Part shown: positions 63,703 to 64,000 of the stretch, piece by piece
Layout of the letters: every line of letters starts with the position of its first letter
How positions within the stretch are numbered: the first letter of the stretch is position 1
Program-made: the position numbers and the translations under genes
Notes under the pieces: generated by a model
Seen by the model: the letters and a program-made list of their open reading frames with translations, nothing else
Databases searched by the model: none
What the model was told of the DNA's origin: nothing
Assembly (NCBI GenBank): GCA_001897605.1
Contig: MKTL01000001.1
Location: forward strand, 1-64,000
Direction: 5' to 3'
Source: Clostridiales bacterium 38-18
GTDB taxonomy: Bacteria > Bacillota > Clostridia > Peptostreptococcales > Acidaminobacteraceae
DNA length: 64,000 nt

Positions 63703-64000
63703 ATGGAAGTCGGTAAATTAAAAAATGAAGTGCTTGGAGAAATCGTTCTATCTGAGATTCATACCGTTAGAGACGATATATTGATTCGACCAAATGTGGG
63801 TGAAGACTGCACTGCAGTTGCGTTTGGTGATTTGGCTTGTGTTTTAACAACCGATCCTATAACCGGTACAGATAAAAATCTAGGACAGCTGGCAGTCAAT
63901 ATTTGCTTGAATGATATTGCATCGAGCGGTGCTGAGGCAGTTGGCATTATGCTCACACTGCTTTGTCCTGAAGCGACTACTCAAGAAACCATTGGTCAAA
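63703..64000 (+). CDS. AIR-synthase/HypE-like protein, 3' end outside window
   Basis: The first 99 codons of an AIR-synthase-related protein (HypE/PurM superfamily), read from ATG 63703 with AAGGAG upstream, 13 bases after ligA. It shows NVGEDCTAV, the TTDPITG phosphate-site stretch and VNICLNDIASSGAEAVGIMLTLL. These match the COG1973-type HypE-like proteins of Clostridia rather than PurM. The exact function is not set; the SelD family shares the same fold, but the N-terminal Cys/Sec loop of SelD is not visible here. Confidence 0.75.
   Translation, partial: MEVGKLKNEVLGEIVLSEIHTVRDDILIRPNVGEDCTAVAFGDLACVLTTDPITGTDKNLGQLAVNICLNDIASSGAEAVGIMLTLLCPEATTQETIGQ

Noticed and set aside
63703-64000. 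SelD (selenophosphate synthetase) at the window edge
   Set aside because: The visible part lacks the Gly-rich and Cys/Sec N-terminal loop of SelD and matches HypE-like AIR synthase relatives instead.

Overview
The window is about 40% GC with dense, mostly co-directional genes, strong AGGAGG ribosome sites and some GTG/TTG starts. Gene content points to an anaerobic, probably motile and possibly spore-forming member of the Clostridia: a GlgC/GlgD glycogen operon, a fused large PurL, an S-layer-homology protein, a SleB/CwlJ-type hydrolase, an H-NOX chemoreceptor, FliK/FlhB-like proteins and a UGA-encoded selenoprotein. Genus cannot be fixed from the sequence. No rRNA, tRNA, CRISPR array, transposase or prophage was seen.

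Layout: 1-6.3 kb holds the end of a large extracellular protein, an orphan dipeptide-type ABC permease pair, a GNAT acetyltransferase, an SLH protein and a bacteriohemerythrin. 6.4-7.4 kb carries two HesB/IscA-like genes; the second has an in-frame UGA followed by a bacterial SECIS-like hairpin and is read here as a selenoprotein. 7.5-18.7 kb (minus) is lysR-glgB-glgC-glgD-glgA-glgP-pulA, combining glycogen synthesis and breakdown. 18.9-21.5 kb has a newly recognised 32-codon ORF, an MFS exporter and an ArsR-type regulator. 21.6-25.4 kb is purL; the other purine genes, purE-C-F-M-N-H-D, lie at 33.5-40.9 kb behind a promoter with a PurBox-like pair, so together they cover PRPP to IMP apart from purB and any separate purK. 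Between them are a SleB-like hydrolase, a radical-SAM/DUF4130 DNA-repair-type pair with a LexA (SOS) box on its promoter, and galE-galK-galT-galM (Leloir pathway).

41-49 kb: UV-damage endonuclease, cupin, two MATE exporters, an FMN riboswitch controlling a RibU riboflavin transporter, and a CoA-disulfide-reductase-like enzyme with two rhodanese domains behind a CsoR/CstR-like operator. 49-54 kb: an H-NOX chemoreceptor keeping all oxygen-binding pocket residues, a divergent CheA-like kinase without a CheW domain, and a solitary BrxD-like ATPase. 54-64 kb: a BaiN-type flavoprotein, a DMT transporter, FliK-like and FlhB-like proteins, YaaR, PcrA, LigA and the start of an AIR-synthase-like gene.

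The most notable items are the hidden selenoprotein, the SOS-box-controlled radical-SAM repair pair, the oxygen-type H-NOX receptor with its divergent kinase, the operator on the tandem-rhodanese reductase, and the short ORF ahead of the exporter. All family assignments come from reading motifs; none was checked by database search.
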